From Pseudomonas fontis (GTDB lineage: Bacteria > Pseudomonadota > Gammaproteobacteria > Pseudomonadales > Pseudomonadaceae), in NCBI RefSeq assembly GCF_028656955.1, contig NZ_JAMDGY010000013.1, positions 1-64,000 on the forward strand: a stretch of DNA of 64,000 nt, written 5' to 3'. The translations under genes were made by a program, and so were the position numbers. Position 1 is the stretch's first letter; each line of letters begins with the position of its first letter. Shown here piece by piece: positions 1 through 8,131 of the stretch. Below the pieces are notes generated by a model, which saw only the letters and a program-made list of their open reading frames with translations, had not been told where the DNA came from and ran no database searches.

Positions 1-16
1 AAAATTTCTGACACCC

Positions 17-109
17 CCAAGTTTCCCGGTATTTCCACCCCACTCACGGCTGCCACCCATCTCGTGGAAAGGATCGTGGCAGCTCCAAATGAAAAACTTG
101 GAGTGGATC
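17..109 (+). promoter_or_regulatory. Structured mRNA leader (possible pseudoknot or switch)
   Basis: Three perfect complementary segments precede the first small ORF. Bases 17-24 (CCAAGTTT) pair with 94-101, bases 32-38 (TTTCCAC) pair with 64-70, and bases 49-56 (GCTGCCAC) pair with 76-83. The second and third helices interleave, so they form either an H-type pseudoknot or two exclusive hairpins. The 3' strand of the outer helix runs into the Shine-Dalgarno TTGGAG at 98-103, so its formation would hide the ribosome site. This is read from the sequence only; I do not match it to a known riboswitch class. Confidence 0.4.
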
Positions 110-199
110 ATGCGCACCTTTAGCCCGCTTGAAATCTCGGTAGCGTCCCATCGTCAGCCCATCCGGCTCAGCTTTAGGCTGAAGGTCGGTGCCCTATGA
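110..199 (+). CDS. Small leader peptide, 29 aa, hypothetical
   Basis: An ATG at 110 follows GGAG with 7 nt spacing and opens 29 codons (starts MRTFSPLEIS). The stop TGA at 197-199 overlaps the ATG of the next small gene at 196, the ATGA arrangement typical of translational coupling. No signal peptide, membrane segment or domain is visible and the product is rather basic. It may be a true small protein or a leader peptide coupling the structured leader to the following gene. I recognise no homologue. Confidence 0.4.
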   Translation: MRTFSPLEISVASHRQPIRLSFRLKVGAL

Positions 200-408
200 C
201 TCCCAATGAACGTGCCAACCTCCTGAAAAACTGCCTCTGGACCCTCGAAATGCTCAGTGACGCCCTCATCGAGAACGACGATTGCCACGGTTCAATCCCC
301 GAGCCGCAGCTCACCTTTCGAATGACCGCAGGCATCCACCACGCTATGCGCATCATCAGCGGTGTGGCAAGCGAGCAGTGGATTGTGCTTCAGGATCAAC
401 GAACCTGA
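196..408 (+). CDS. Hypothetical small protein, 70 aa
   Basis: This 70-residue ORF (starts MTPNERANLL) overlaps the upstream 29-codon ORF by four bases and is followed by a strong hairpin terminator at 452-480. It looks soluble and mildly acidic in its N-terminal half, with a helical pattern and two histidines near residues 48-49. No signal peptide or membrane helix is visible. The arrangement of leader, two coupled ORFs and terminator makes a complete short transcription unit, which favours a real gene. Function unknown; I do not recognise the family. Confidence 0.55.
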   Translation: MTPNERANLLKNCLWTLEMLSDALIENDDCHGSIPEPQLTFRMTAGIHHAMRIISGVASEQWIVLQDQRT

Positions 409-451
409 CCTAACGGCTCAACGGTTTCGAACCGTCTACGAGGCACACCCC

Positions 452-480
452 AAAGCCCGCCTTGCGCGGGCTTTGTTGTT
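452..480 (+). terminator. Rho-independent terminator
   Basis: The inverted repeat AAAGCCCGC (452-460) and GCGGGCTTT (466-474) encloses a 5-nt loop and is followed by GTTGTT. A second small perfect hairpin, ACGGTT-TCG-AACCGT, lies just upstream at 421-435. It ends the small-ORF unit and may also serve the minus-strand LysE gene that stops at 535. Confidence 0.75.
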
Positions 481-534
481 TCAAGCTCTCTCTTCAGGCT
501 TGTGCGCACGCACCCTCATGATCAGCAAACTCAG

Positions 535-1176
535 CTAAACCCCCTGCCGGCGCATACTCAAAATCGCAGCCCCAAAGAAGATAAACGTCGACCCCACAAC
601 CCGGCTCACCCACTTGGAGAACTCAGGTCGGGTCAGCACGCCTTTGGCTCGCGAGGCGAGGGCGGCATACAGGCTCAGGGAGGTCAGCGACAGGCCCATG
701 AAAATCGCCGTGAGGATCAAGAACTGCGGTAGCAGCGCCGCACCCTGGTCGATGAACTGCGGGAACAAGGCGGTGAAAAACATCGTCGCCTTGGGGTTGG
801 TGGCGGCGGTGAGGAAGGCCGACTTGAACAGCTTCCAACGCGATGGCTTGACCTGTTGCTGGCCTGCTTCAACTTCACTGGTCAACATGGGGCTCTTTTT
901 CAGCAACTGCTTGGCGCCGAGATAGAACAGGTAGCCGGCGCCGAGGATCTTCACAGCGTTGAACAACCACTCGGAGCTGGCCAGTAAGGCACCCAACCCG
1001 AGCATCGCCGCCGCCGACAGGCAGAACAGGCCGCAGGCATTGCCCAGCGACGACCAAACCGCATAGCGCGGGCCATAGGCCAGGCTGTTGTTGATCGCCA
1101 TCAAGGTGGCAGGGCCAGGGCTGGCGATGGCAATCGCGGCAACCAGGGTAAAGGCTAAGAGTGCATGCAGGTCCAA
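535..1176 (-). CDS. LysE/RhtB family amino-acid exporter
   Basis: Inner-membrane exporter of the LysE/RhtB superfamily, 213 residues, the usual length. The N-terminal helix is followed by the family signature around residues 19-24 (SPGPAT), and about six hydrophobic segments can be followed through the protein. Members export amino acids or homoserine-lactone-like compounds; the substrate cannot be told from sequence. It is transcribed alone, with 269 bp separating it from the HAD gene upstream. Confidence 0.88.
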   Translation of the reverse strand: MDLHALLAFTLVAAIAIASPGPATLMAINNSLAYGPRYAVWSSLGNACGLFCLSAAAMLGLGALLASSEWLFNAVKILGAGYLFYLGAKQLLKKSPMLTSEVEAGQQQVKPSRWKLFKSAFLTAATNPKATMFFTALFPQFIDQGAALLPQFLILTAIFMGLSLTSLSLYAALASRAKGVLTRPEFSKWVSRVVGSTFIFFGAAILSMRRQGV

Positions 1177-1445
1177 GGTTCTGACTCACGGGGACAGGAC
1201 GGGGCTGGAATGTTACAGGTTAAAGACCCTTAGGGCAGCCAAGGAAGCACCCTCGGGAAGAAGACGGCACTCAGTAACGCTGGGAGGGGATATTGATAAT
1301 GTCGCGGCATAGGGGGAGTGAGCCCTTCAGGCAACGTCCGAAAGTTGTCCGACCAGCCTTGAACGAAGCGAAACGCGCGTTAACTACCGCGCGTTCCTTT
1401 ACGCATCAGCCCACAGATCTAGGTCATCTCGGGCGGTGAGAGCCT
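1177..1445. other. Intergenic spacer with weak terminator-like inverted repeat
   Basis: The spacer between the HAD gene and the LysE gene holds an 8-bp inverted repeat, AACGCGCG (1372-1379) and CGCGCGTT (1388-1395). It could terminate the minus-strand operon that stops at 1446, but the T-run is short. The LysE promoter must lie in the remaining part; I see no convincing -35/-10 pair. Confidence 0.3.
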
Positions 1446-2054
1446 TTACGGCTTGAAGTCTATCGCGGACTCAAGAACGAGGCGGGGGTGATACGTCAGC
1501 AACGATTCACGCGACATGAATCCGCTCAATACCGCGCATGTCTGAATGCCCAAGGCATCGCCAACCTGAATATCTTTACCCGTGTCGCCAATCATCCAGT
1601 CAGTCGGTTTCAGATCGCTGACCTGCTGCGCAATCAACGACTCCTTGGTATCGCGTTGCGCAGTGACCATGACCTCGTCGAAATACGGCAGCAGCCCAAG
1701 ATTGGTTAGCTGCTGGATGGCGGGCTCACGCAGTTGGCGAGCGGTACAAACGTGAAGCCGTGCGTGCTGCTTGAGTCCCGCCAGGGCCTCGTGCATACCC
1801 GCGAAGTTGACATCCAGGGCGAGAAACCCAGGGCTCTCGATCAACTGCATCCAGTCACTGACAAATTGCGCGGTTTCTTGCTCGCCATAGCCGAACTCGC
1901 GCGAAAGAATAGCTTCGTGCGAGAGCTTGGCGTGCTTGAAGGCCCAATATTGATCAAAACTCAATTCAGATGCAGGAACCAATTGCTGAAACAGCGCGTA
2001 CAAGCGCGGTTTTGAATCAATCAGCGTGCCATCAAGATCGAATATGATGTTCAC
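1446..2054 (-). CDS. HAD-superfamily phosphatase
   Basis: Haloacid-dehalogenase-like hydrolase of 202 residues, probably a small-molecule phosphatase of the phosphoglycolate-phosphatase type. Motif I is DLDGT at residues 6-10 with the nucleophile and acid Asp, motif II is the Thr in CTAR near residue 104, motif III is a Lys near residue 136, and motif IV is GDTGKD near residue 156. It is the last gene of a three-gene operon; its ATG overlaps the stop of the epimerase-like gene by four bases (ATGA at 2051-2054). The partners suggest it dephosphorylates an intermediate in a glycan or nucleotide-sugar-like pathway. That role is inferred. Confidence 0.8.
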   Translation of the reverse strand: MNIIFDLDGTLIDSKPRLYALFQQLVPASELSFDQYWAFKHAKLSHEAILSREFGYGEQETAQFVSDWMQLIESPGFLALDVNFAGMHEALAGLKQHARLHVCTARQLREPAIQQLTNLGLLPYFDEVMVTAQRDTKESLIAQQVSDLKPTDWMIGDTGKDIQVGDALGIQTCAVLSGFMSRESLLTYHPRLVLESAIDFKP

Positions 2055-2947
2055 TTCAGGCTCTCGAAATAGGCAAACTCCGTACGCAGGCCAGACAAAA
2101 AGTCAGTCTCTACCGGCAGCAAGTATTTCTTTAGCCTGGTGGTGTCAAAAACGAAATCCCGTTTGACCCCATTGAACGCCCGCGGTATGACTTCGACAGG
2201 TCTGCCACTGAGCAAGATCAACTGGTCCAGCACTTCCTTGATCGATACCGCGTGACCACCAACAAGGTTGATGACCCCAACGCTCTCGTCCAGCGCTACG
2301 GCAGCAAGAATGGCTTTGATCACGTCATCTATGTAGATGAAGCTTCTCAGCTCAGCCCCGTCACCGTACAACTCGACACTCGCACCGTTAACAATGTTGC
2401 CGATGGTCTTGGGCAGGAATTTTGCGTATTTCTCCTCCCCAGGCCCATAGACATGGCCAACGCGCAGGATTTGGCTGACGATTTTTTTCTCTGCCGCAAA
2501 GGCTGAAACTACCTTTTCGCAGTAGAGCTTGGACCAGCCGTACAAGGTCGCAGGCTCGGTGGGTGTCTGCTCGCTGATCGGTGTCGCGGCAGCGTATACA
2601 TCAAGCGTGCTGGTAAACACGATCTTTTGCAGGTTGTTGAACGGTAGTTTCAACAACTTTTCGGTAAAGAAGATGTTTTCGTTGCAGGCACTGATGACGT
2701 TGGCTTCACCACCGCTTTTCGGCGTGTAGGCACCGGCATGAACCACCACCTCCACGCCCTCGAGCAGGGCCTTGTCGGCAGCCGACAAGCCAAAATCGCT
2801 CGCGTCGCGATTGTAGACAATCGTTTGACAACCGGAGATCTCTTGCGAGCTAAAGGCAATCACATTGTCATTGCCCCACGCTGCAATTGCCCCATCCAGT
2901 AGTCGCCCACCGATAAAGCCAGATGCCCCAGTGATCAAGATTTTCAT
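2051..2947 (-). CDS. NAD-dependent epimerase/dehydratase (extended SDR)
   Basis: Extended short-chain dehydrogenase of 298 residues related to nucleotide-sugar epimerases. The N-terminal Rossmann motif is TGASGFIGG at residues 6-14, the catalytic Ser/Thr lies in FTSTLDVY near residue 115, and the YxxxK motif is YGWSK near residue 137. It overlaps the ATP-grasp gene upstream and the HAD gene downstream by ATGA junctions, so the three are tightly coupled. Substrate unknown; sugar-nucleotide modification is the family norm. Base composition is lower in GC than most of the window. Confidence 0.8.
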   Translation of the reverse strand: MKILITGASGFIGGRLLDGAIAAWGNDNVIAFSSQEISGCQTIVYNRDASDFGLSAADKALLEGVEVVVHAGAYTPKSGGEANVISACNENIFFTEKLLKLPFNNLQKIVFTSTLDVYAAATPISEQTPTEPATLYGWSKLYCEKVVSAFAAEKKIVSQILRVGHVYGPGEEKYAKFLPKTIGNIVNGASVELYGDGAELRSFIYIDDVIKAILAAVALDESVGVINLVGGHAVSIKEVLDQLILLSGRPVEVIPRAFNGVKRDFVFDTTRLKKYLLPVETDFLSGLRTEFAYFESLK

Positions 2948-4011
2948 AGGAAGGTAATCTCTTCGCGAATACCTTCAGCTGTGGTCAAGCGTGGAGCGGT
3001 GTCCATGCCACGCAACCACATCAAGTCATTTGGCAGCGGATTGATCTTGTTCTCCAGATCAGGGAACTCGCCATACAGCGCGATATCCTTGAAGATTTCC
3101 GGCATGTTCAAGCCCGCTTCGGTGAAGAACTGAACGGTGGTGAAGAACCGCGAAATATTGATTTCGGTAGGGTTGGGCACACCGTTGAAGTCGTAGGCCA
3201 TGTCCACGCCGAAGATGCCGTGCGGTTTGTCAGAAACGGCCTTGACGCAGTTGATGGCAATTTCGGTTGCCTGGTCATTGGTGCAGGTCACACCTACTTT
3301 TGTAACGCCGGTCACACCGGAAATGCTGCGGTTGCCGTGGGTCCAGCTGCGACGTTCGCGCGACTGGGCAACCACCAGATTACCTTCGTGCCAAATGGTC
3401 AGGCAGGTAATAGTGTTGGGGGTCAGCATTTCGGCAGCAACGAAGTCGCCCCAACCTTTGTAGTGATCGATCCAGGCTTTGGCCAAGGCGAAATCATTGG
3501 TTGGAATCGCACCTTTACCGCCACCGCCAATGGAAGAGGCACGCAGCCAGATCTTGCCGTCTTCTTTGCCGAGGGCCTTGAAGGCCTCGCGCAGGTCGTT
3601 TTCATCATTGATCATGATGTTGCGTGGGACGGTAATGCCGGCTTTTTTAAACGCTTCGTAGGACTTGTACTTGAAGACACAGGTATCGATAACGTCATGG
3701 TCGGGCATGAACAGCTTGGTGCCCGTAGCAAGGATGTCTTCGCGAATCAGGGAGGCATGGTAGATTTCCAAGTCATTTTGGAAGTGCACCAGGTCAGGCT
3801 TTTCAGTATTCAGCAGTTGAAGAAGCTTTTCTTTGTATTCCGGAGAGTTGGCATAGGGAATGTAAAACTTCTTGCTCGCCTTTGACAGAAAGAGATCGGT
3901 CGGTTCGGAGCCCATCCCAATGACCGTTTCATTCTTCTTGCCCATCAGGATAGAGTTGATAACGCCCTCGGAAGGTGCGCCGCCGGCTCCTGCGATAAGT
4001 ATTTTAGACAT
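2944..4011 (-). CDS. ATP-grasp domain protein, function unknown
   Basis: A 355-residue protein of the carbamoyl-phosphate-synthase-like ATP-grasp type. The N-terminus has a nucleotide-fold start (MSKILIAGAGGAPSEG). The central region carries an ATP-grasp core: WLRASSIGGGGKGA as the flexible glycine loop near residue 158, and a metal-site pattern around GVDMAYD and PTEINISR near residues 275-290. I chose the start at 4011 because the protein fold begins there; a longer reading to 4053 adds 14 poorly conserved residues. First gene of the operon. ATP-grasp enzymes join carboxylates to amines or thiols, so ligation of a small molecule is the likely reaction, with substrate unknown. Confidence 0.75.
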   Translation of the reverse strand: MSKILIAGAGGAPSEGVINSILMGKKNETVIGMGSEPTDLFLSKASKKFYIPYANSPEYKEKLLQLLNTEKPDLVHFQNDLEIYHASLIREDILATGTKLFMPDHDVIDTCVFKYKSYEAFKKAGITVPRNIMINDENDLREAFKALGKEDGKIWLRASSIGGGGKGAIPTNDFALAKAWIDHYKGWGDFVAAEMLTPNTITCLTIWHEGNLVVAQSRERRSWTHGNRSISGVTGVTKVGVTCTNDQATEIAINCVKAVSDKPHGIFGVDMAYDFNGVPNPTEINISRFFTTVQFFTEAGLNMPEIFKDIALYGEFPDLENKINPLPNDLMWLRGMDTAPRLTTAEGIREEITFL

Positions 4012-4439
4012 CCAAGATTCCAATCCGTGAAGCACAGTGTTCAAGCTGTGCAAATAAAATAAACACTCTAACGAGTATCGTGTGCGAAACGGGTATAGAA
4101 AGTCGCTTCGCTTTTATCCAACTTAATACTGTTTTGACCCAACTTTGCCTCACAAAACAGGCAGGCTGAAGCGTCAGAAATTTGCTCGTAGCATACCTAA
4201 GGAACGCGCCAATGTCATGGCCCGCTAGGCGCTTTCAGTATTCGGGTGGGGCCCTAAACGGCTCGCCCGCTGACTGCCTTGGCGGCCCTTTTGCGAGGCG
4301 TTGGTAAACCGTGGAGTGCAGCGTCGGCAAGACCAGCTCTAGAGGGGTTTTAGGGTGCGAGGCGCGCAGCAGGATGTACAAGCGCGTACTCACACAGGTG
4401 GCCGGGTCGAGCGGTTGCACCGCTCAGGGGAGCGCAACT
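4012..4439. other. Intergenic region upstream of ATP-grasp operon
   Basis: This 428-bp gap is AT-rich in its left half, next to the ATP-grasp start. It contains an inverted repeat at 4032-4051. The right half has a 61-codon open frame on the minus strand (4235-4420) with no recognisable domain and no clear ribosome site, so I leave it unannotated. No RNA gene or mobile-element end is visible. Confidence 0.4.
4032..4051. promoter_or_regulatory. Inverted repeat, possible operator
   Basis: GCACAG (4032-4037) and CTGTGC (4046-4051) are separated by 8 nt and lie about 20 bp upstream of the ATP-grasp ATG. The position fits an operator or a leader hairpin for the three-gene operon. No regulator gene adjoins it. 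Confidence 0.3.
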
Positions 4440-4823
4440 TCAAACGCCCATTTCACACCAGGTCGCTTTGCTTTGAACATGCAGGTGCTTCTGCTTGGCA
4501 GGCACAAACGGGTCATCCAAACTGCTCAGCGCTATCGAAACCCAATCCGAATAGTCGCCCTCGGTCCTCGACCAAAACAGCGACGCGCCACACTGCCCAC
4601 AGAACTGTCGCAGCACGGTAGGGGAGGAGGCATAGCCCTTGAGCGTGTCGGTGCCTTGGGTGATCTGCAAATCCGCCCTTGGCACGCTCGCAAAACTCGC
4701 AAACGCTGCGCCATTGCTTTTCTGGCACTGGCGACAATGGCAGTGGGAAACAGCTTTTGGCGTTGAACGCAGCTCATACGCCACGGCGCCACAAAGGCAG
4801 CTTCCTTTAAACAGGCTTGTCAC
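4440..4823 (-). CDS. GFA (CENP-V/glutathione-dependent formaldehyde-activating) family protein
   Basis: A 127-residue zinc-binding protein of the GFA/CENP-V family. The metal-binding cysteines are in CLCG near residue 10, CHCRQC near residue 29 and CGQCG near residue 75, the family pattern. The GTG start at 4823 is chosen because GGGAG lies 9 nt before it and homology begins right after; the open frame extends to 4928 without other support. Many members have no proven formaldehyde role, so the enzymatic name should be used loosely. It is monocistronic. Confidence 0.8.
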   Translation of the reverse strand: MTSLFKGSCLCGAVAYELRSTPKAVSHCHCRQCQKSNGAAFASFASVPRADLQITQGTDTLKGYASSPTVLRQFCGQCGASLFWSRTEGDYSDWVSIALSSLDDPFVPAKQKHLHVQSKATWCEMGV

Positions 4824-4930
4824 GCTTACAGACTCCCATCCACATGAGGGTGTGCACATTATTCCCTTCAGGGCCGACCCACAAACGTCATCGTGGTCGA
4901 GTTCATTTCCAGACTTTCCCCCAGACACAA

Positions 4931-4953
4931 CAAAGCCCGCTTCACGCGGGCCC
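4931..4953 (-). terminator. Rho-independent terminator of the agu2 operon
   Basis: Read on the minus strand, GCCCGCG-TGAA-GCGGGC followed by TTTGTTG forms a strong hairpin about 30 bp after the stop codon of the exported agmatine deiminase gene. Confidence 0.7.
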
Positions 4954-4980
4954 TGTCGTTACCTCCAACCTCCAGGCAAA

Positions 4981-6102
4981 TCACCCCACCCAAGGCTGCT
5001 GATGCGTCACGCAGTGAATCCCGCCACCACCGGCCGAAATGGCATCAATGTTCAACTGAATCACATCACGGTCCGGGTACAGCTCGGACAACAGGTCGAA
5101 CGACTTCTTGTCCGCCACCTTGTCGCCAAACTCCGGTGCAATCACCGCGCCGTTGATCACGAAGTAGTTGATGTACCCCGCAGCAAAGTCCGGGTTGTCC
5201 TGGCTGAACTTGCTCGGCCGCGGATTCAACGGTGGTGAAATGGTGTGGATCTCCAACGGCCGACCATCGGCATCGGTAGCCTTTTTCAAGATTTCCAGAT
5301 GCGCCAGGGTGACCTTGTGGTCGTAGGACGCCGGGTCCGTGTCCAGGTTGGCAATCACCACCCCGGGGCGGACGAAGCGCGCATAGAAGTCCACGTGCGC
5401 GTCAGTGATGTCCTTGCCCTTGATGCCCGGCAGCCAGATGATCTTGCGCAAGCCCAACTGCGCCATGAGCTCGGCCTCGACATCGGCCTTGCTCCAGCCC
5501 GGGTTGCGGTTCTTGTTGATCCAGCAGCTCTCGGTCAGGATCGCGGTGCCGTGGCCATCCAGCTCGATCCCGCCACCTTCACCGACCAGCTCGCTGCGCT
5601 CACGTGGCACACCGGCCAGCTTGCACACCAGCGCCGCGATCCTGGCGTCGTTGCGGTGATCCTGCTTGTTGCCCCAACCATTGAAGTTGAAGTCCACCGC
5701 CGCCACATCACCCTTGCCGTCGATGACAAAGTTCGCGCCGATATCGCGCATCCAGATGTCGTCCAGCCTGGTCTCGACAAAAGTGATGTTGTGGGTGCCG
5801 CACTCTTCCTCGGCAATGTCCCGCTCCTCACGGCGGCAGAACACCGTCACCGGCTGGTACCTGGCAACGCTGCGGGCAATCCGCCCCAGCGCCGCCTGCA
5901 CATCACCGGTGAAGTCTTCCCAGAGATCCTCGTGTGCGCCAAAGGCAATGAAGGCCCGTACTTGCCTGTCGCCTTCGTCCGGCATATGCCAGCCGACCAC
6001 CGGCGCGGCCTGCAGTAGCGGGGTATTGAAGCCGAACGTGGCCACGGCACCCATGCCGGCGACCACGGAGGCCTGTTTGATGAATTGTCGACGTGTAGGC
6101 AT
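4981..6102 (-). CDS. agu2A': Tat-exported agmatine deiminase
   Basis: Agmatine deiminase family (guanidine-group-modifying fold), 373 residues, predicted to hydrolyse agmatine to N-carbamoylputrescine and ammonia in the periplasm. The N-terminus has a twin-arginine signal (TRRQFIKQA, residues 3-11) with a hydrophobic stretch and a likely AxA-type cleavage site near residue 33. Active-site features are the WMRDIGAN acid motif near residue 116, the TDAHVDFYAR histidine motif near residue 239 and the catalytic Cys364 in GGGGIHC. It is the last gene of a four-gene operon whose first gene is a cytoplasmic paralogue. The order matches agu2ABCA' described in P. aeruginosa PA14, where the last product is Tat-exported. 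The symbol is given on that basis. Confidence 0.85.
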   Translation of the reverse strand: MPTRRQFIKQASVVAGMGAVATFGFNTPLLQAAPVVGWHMPDEGDRQVRAFIAFGAHEDLWEDFTGDVQAALGRIARSVARYQPVTVFCRREERDIAEEECGTHNITFVETRLDDIWMRDIGANFVIDGKGDVAAVDFNFNGWGNKQDHRNDARIAALVCKLAGVPRERSELVGEGGGIELDGHGTAILTESCWINKNRNPGWSKADVEAELMAQLGLRKIIWLPGIKGKDITDAHVDFYARFVRPGVVIANLDTDPASYDHKVTLAHLEILKKATDADGRPLEIHTISPPLNPRPSKFSQDNPDFAAGYINYFVINGAVIAPEFGDKVADKKSFDLLSELYPDRDVIQLNIDAISAGGGGIHCVTHQQPWVG

Positions 6103-6126
6103 AGCGATGTATCTCTGGTTGACCGG

Positions 6127-7230
6127 TTACTTTCCGGTAGCTGTCTTGAATTTGGTCCAGGCACGCATCCGCGCACGCATGTCGGTCTGGGGGATGTCCT
6201 TGCCCGGGATCAGCCGCTCGAACGTGGCCTCATCCAGGTAGATATCCGGGTTGTTGCGCATTACCGGGTCAACACTCGAGCGCGCCTTGGCGCTGGAGGT
6301 CGGGTAGCCGGTGAAGTTGCTGATTGCCGCCATGTTCTCCGGGCGCATGACGAAGTTGATGAAACTGTAGGCATACTCCGGATGCTTGGCGTCCACCGGG
6401 ATGGCCATGTTGTCCATCCAGACCGTGGTGCCTTCCTTCGCCACGCGGTACTGGAAGTCGACTTTCTTGCCGGCCGCATCTGCGGCGCGCTGCGCCTGGG
6501 TCATGTCGCCGCTGTAGCCGAACGACAGGCACAGGTTGCCGTTGACCAGGTCCGTCACTGGCTGTGACTGGAACTTGCGGATGTACGGGCGAATGCTCAT
6601 GAGCAATTCGCTCGCCGCCGCCAGGTCTTCCTTCTTCGCGCTTCGCGGTTCACGGCCCAGGTAGTTGAGCACCACGGCCAGCACTTCGTCCGGCGAGTCG
6701 ATCATCGAGATCCCGCAGTCGGCGAACTTGGCCGCCAGCTCCGGCTTGAACAACAAGTCCAGGCTGTTGACCGGGGCGTCCGGCATGCGCTGGCGAATCT
6801 GCTCATCATTGTAGGTCAGGCCGATGGTGCCCCAGGTGTAGGGCACGGTGGCCTTGGCCGAATGTGGGTAGTGCTCGCGCAGCTTTTGCAGGCCCGGCTC
6901 GATGTCGTTCAGCGCGGTGAGCTTGCTCGGGTCCAGCGTCTGCAAGCTGCCGGCCCGCATCAAGCGCTCGGCGACGGTGTCACCGGGGAAGATCAGGTCG
7001 TAGCCGCTGCCGCTGGTCATCAGCTTGGCTTCCAGCACCTCGCTGCCGTCCATCACGTCGTAGATCACCTTGATCCCGGTTTCCGCAGTGAAGCGCTTGA
7101 GGGTGTCTTCAGCGAAATAATCCGACCAGTTGTACAAACGCAGGGTTTTGTCGGCGGCGTGCGCCATGCTGACGGCGCTGCCGAGCGCCAATCCCAGCAG
7201 GCAACGCGCCAGTGTTTTGCTCGGCTTCAT
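6127..7230 (-). CDS. agu2C: Polyamine ABC transporter substrate-binding protein
   Basis: Periplasmic binding protein of the PotD/PotF family, 367 residues. A Sec signal peptide (start MKPSKTLARC, cleavage near AHA, residue 26) is followed by the family hallmark LRLYNWSDYF. It should bind putrescine, agmatine or a related polyamine. The ATG at 7230 is preceded by a good Shine-Dalgarno (GGAGGTGTGAA), and it follows the amidase gene stop by one base. No permease or ATPase gene lies in the operon, so it must serve a transporter encoded elsewhere, or act as a periplasmic sensor. It corresponds to agu2C by position. Confidence 0.85.
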   Translation of the reverse strand: MKPSKTLARCLLGLALGSAVSMAHAADKTLRLYNWSDYFAEDTLKRFTAETGIKVIYDVMDGSEVLEAKLMTSGSGYDLIFPGDTVAERLMRAGSLQTLDPSKLTALNDIEPGLQKLREHYPHSAKATVPYTWGTIGLTYNDEQIRQRMPDAPVNSLDLLFKPELAAKFADCGISMIDSPDEVLAVVLNYLGREPRSAKKEDLAAASELLMSIRPYIRKFQSQPVTDLVNGNLCLSFGYSGDMTQAQRAADAAGKKVDFQYRVAKEGTTVWMDNMAIPVDAKHPEYAYSFINFVMRPENMAAISNFTGYPTSSAKARSSVDPVMRNNPDIYLDEATFERLIPGKDIPQTDMRARMRAWTKFKTATGK

Positions 7231-7231
7231 T

Positions 7232-8131
7232 TCACACCTCCCGAACGAGTCGGCTGCTGCGGCCATCCAGGCCCATCATGGCGCCGTACATCTCTGGCCG
7301 GCGGTCGCGGTAGATGCCCCAGGTCAGGCGTTCCTCGGCCATGGCGGCGAGGTCCAGGCTGACCAGTTGGATATCGGTGTTGCGCCGGTCAGACTCGACC
7401 AGCAGCTTGCCCTTGTGGTCACACACGAAGGACGAGCCGTAGAAGTCCATCTGCAGCAGCGGGTCGTTGGTCGCCGCCTCGCGACCGACACGGTTCGACG
7501 CTACCACCGGCACGATGTTCGCCGCCGCGTGGCCGCGCATCGCCATCTGCCAATGGTCACGTGAATCCATCGAGGCATTGCCTGGCTCCGAACCGATGGC
7601 GGTCGGGTAGAGCAATACCTCGGCGCCCATCAGCGCCAGGCAGCGAGCGGTTTCCGGGAACCACTGGTCCCAGCAGATACCCACGCCCAGGCGGCCGAAG
7701 GCGGTGTCCCACACGCGAAAACCAGTATCGCCCGGGCTGAAGTATTCCTTCTCCTGGTAGCCGATGGCGTTGGGGATGTGCGTCTTGCGGTACACACCCA
7801 GCAGCTTGCCGTCGGCATCGGCCACGCTCAGCGAGTTGAAGTAGGCGTTGCCGGCCTTCTCGTACCAGCTTAGCGGCAACACCACCGACAGCTCGCGGGC
7901 CAGCGCAGCAAAGCGCGCGAGCACTTTGCTGTCGCGGTATTCCTCGGCCAGGGCCAGGTGCTTGTGGTCCTGCTCGATGCAGAAGTACGGCGTGGCGAAC
8001 AGCTCCTGCAACAGGATGACCTGGGCCCCTTGCGCGGCCGCTTCGCGCACCAGCTGTTCGGCCTGGTCAAGGTTGGCGCCCAGGTTCCAGCTGCACGGCA
8101 TCTGGGTGGTTGCGACAGTCAGCAGGCTCAT
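7232..8131 (-). CDS. agu2B: N-carbamoylputrescine amidase
   Basis: Nitrilase-superfamily amidase of 299 residues that converts N-carbamoylputrescine to putrescine, CO2 and ammonia. The catalytic triad is visible: Glu in LLQELF near residue 41, Lys in YRKTHIP near residue 120, and Cys in GICWDQWFPE near residue 157. The ATG at 8131 overlaps the stop of the agmatine deiminase gene (ATGA), so the two enzymes of the pathway are co-translated. A longer upstream open frame is not needed. Confidence 0.92.
   Translation of the reverse strand: MSLLTVATTQMPCSWNLGANLDQAEQLVREAAAQGAQVILLQELFATPYFCIEQDHKHLALAEEYRDSKVLARFAALARELSVVLPLSWYEKAGNAYFNSLSVADADGKLLGVYRKTHIPNAIGYQEKEYFSPGDTGFRVWDTAFGRLGVGICWDQWFPETARCLALMGAEVLLYPTAIGSEPGNASMDSRDHWQMAMRGHAAANIVPVVASNRVGREAATNDPLLQMDFYGSSFVCDHKGKLLVESDRRNTDIQLVSLDLAAMAEERLTWGIYRDRRPEMYGAMMGLDGRSSRLVREV

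Noticed and set aside
4235..4420. A 61-codon open frame upstream of the GFA gene on the minus strand
   Set aside because: No clear ribosome site, no recognisable domain, and no coupling to either neighbour.
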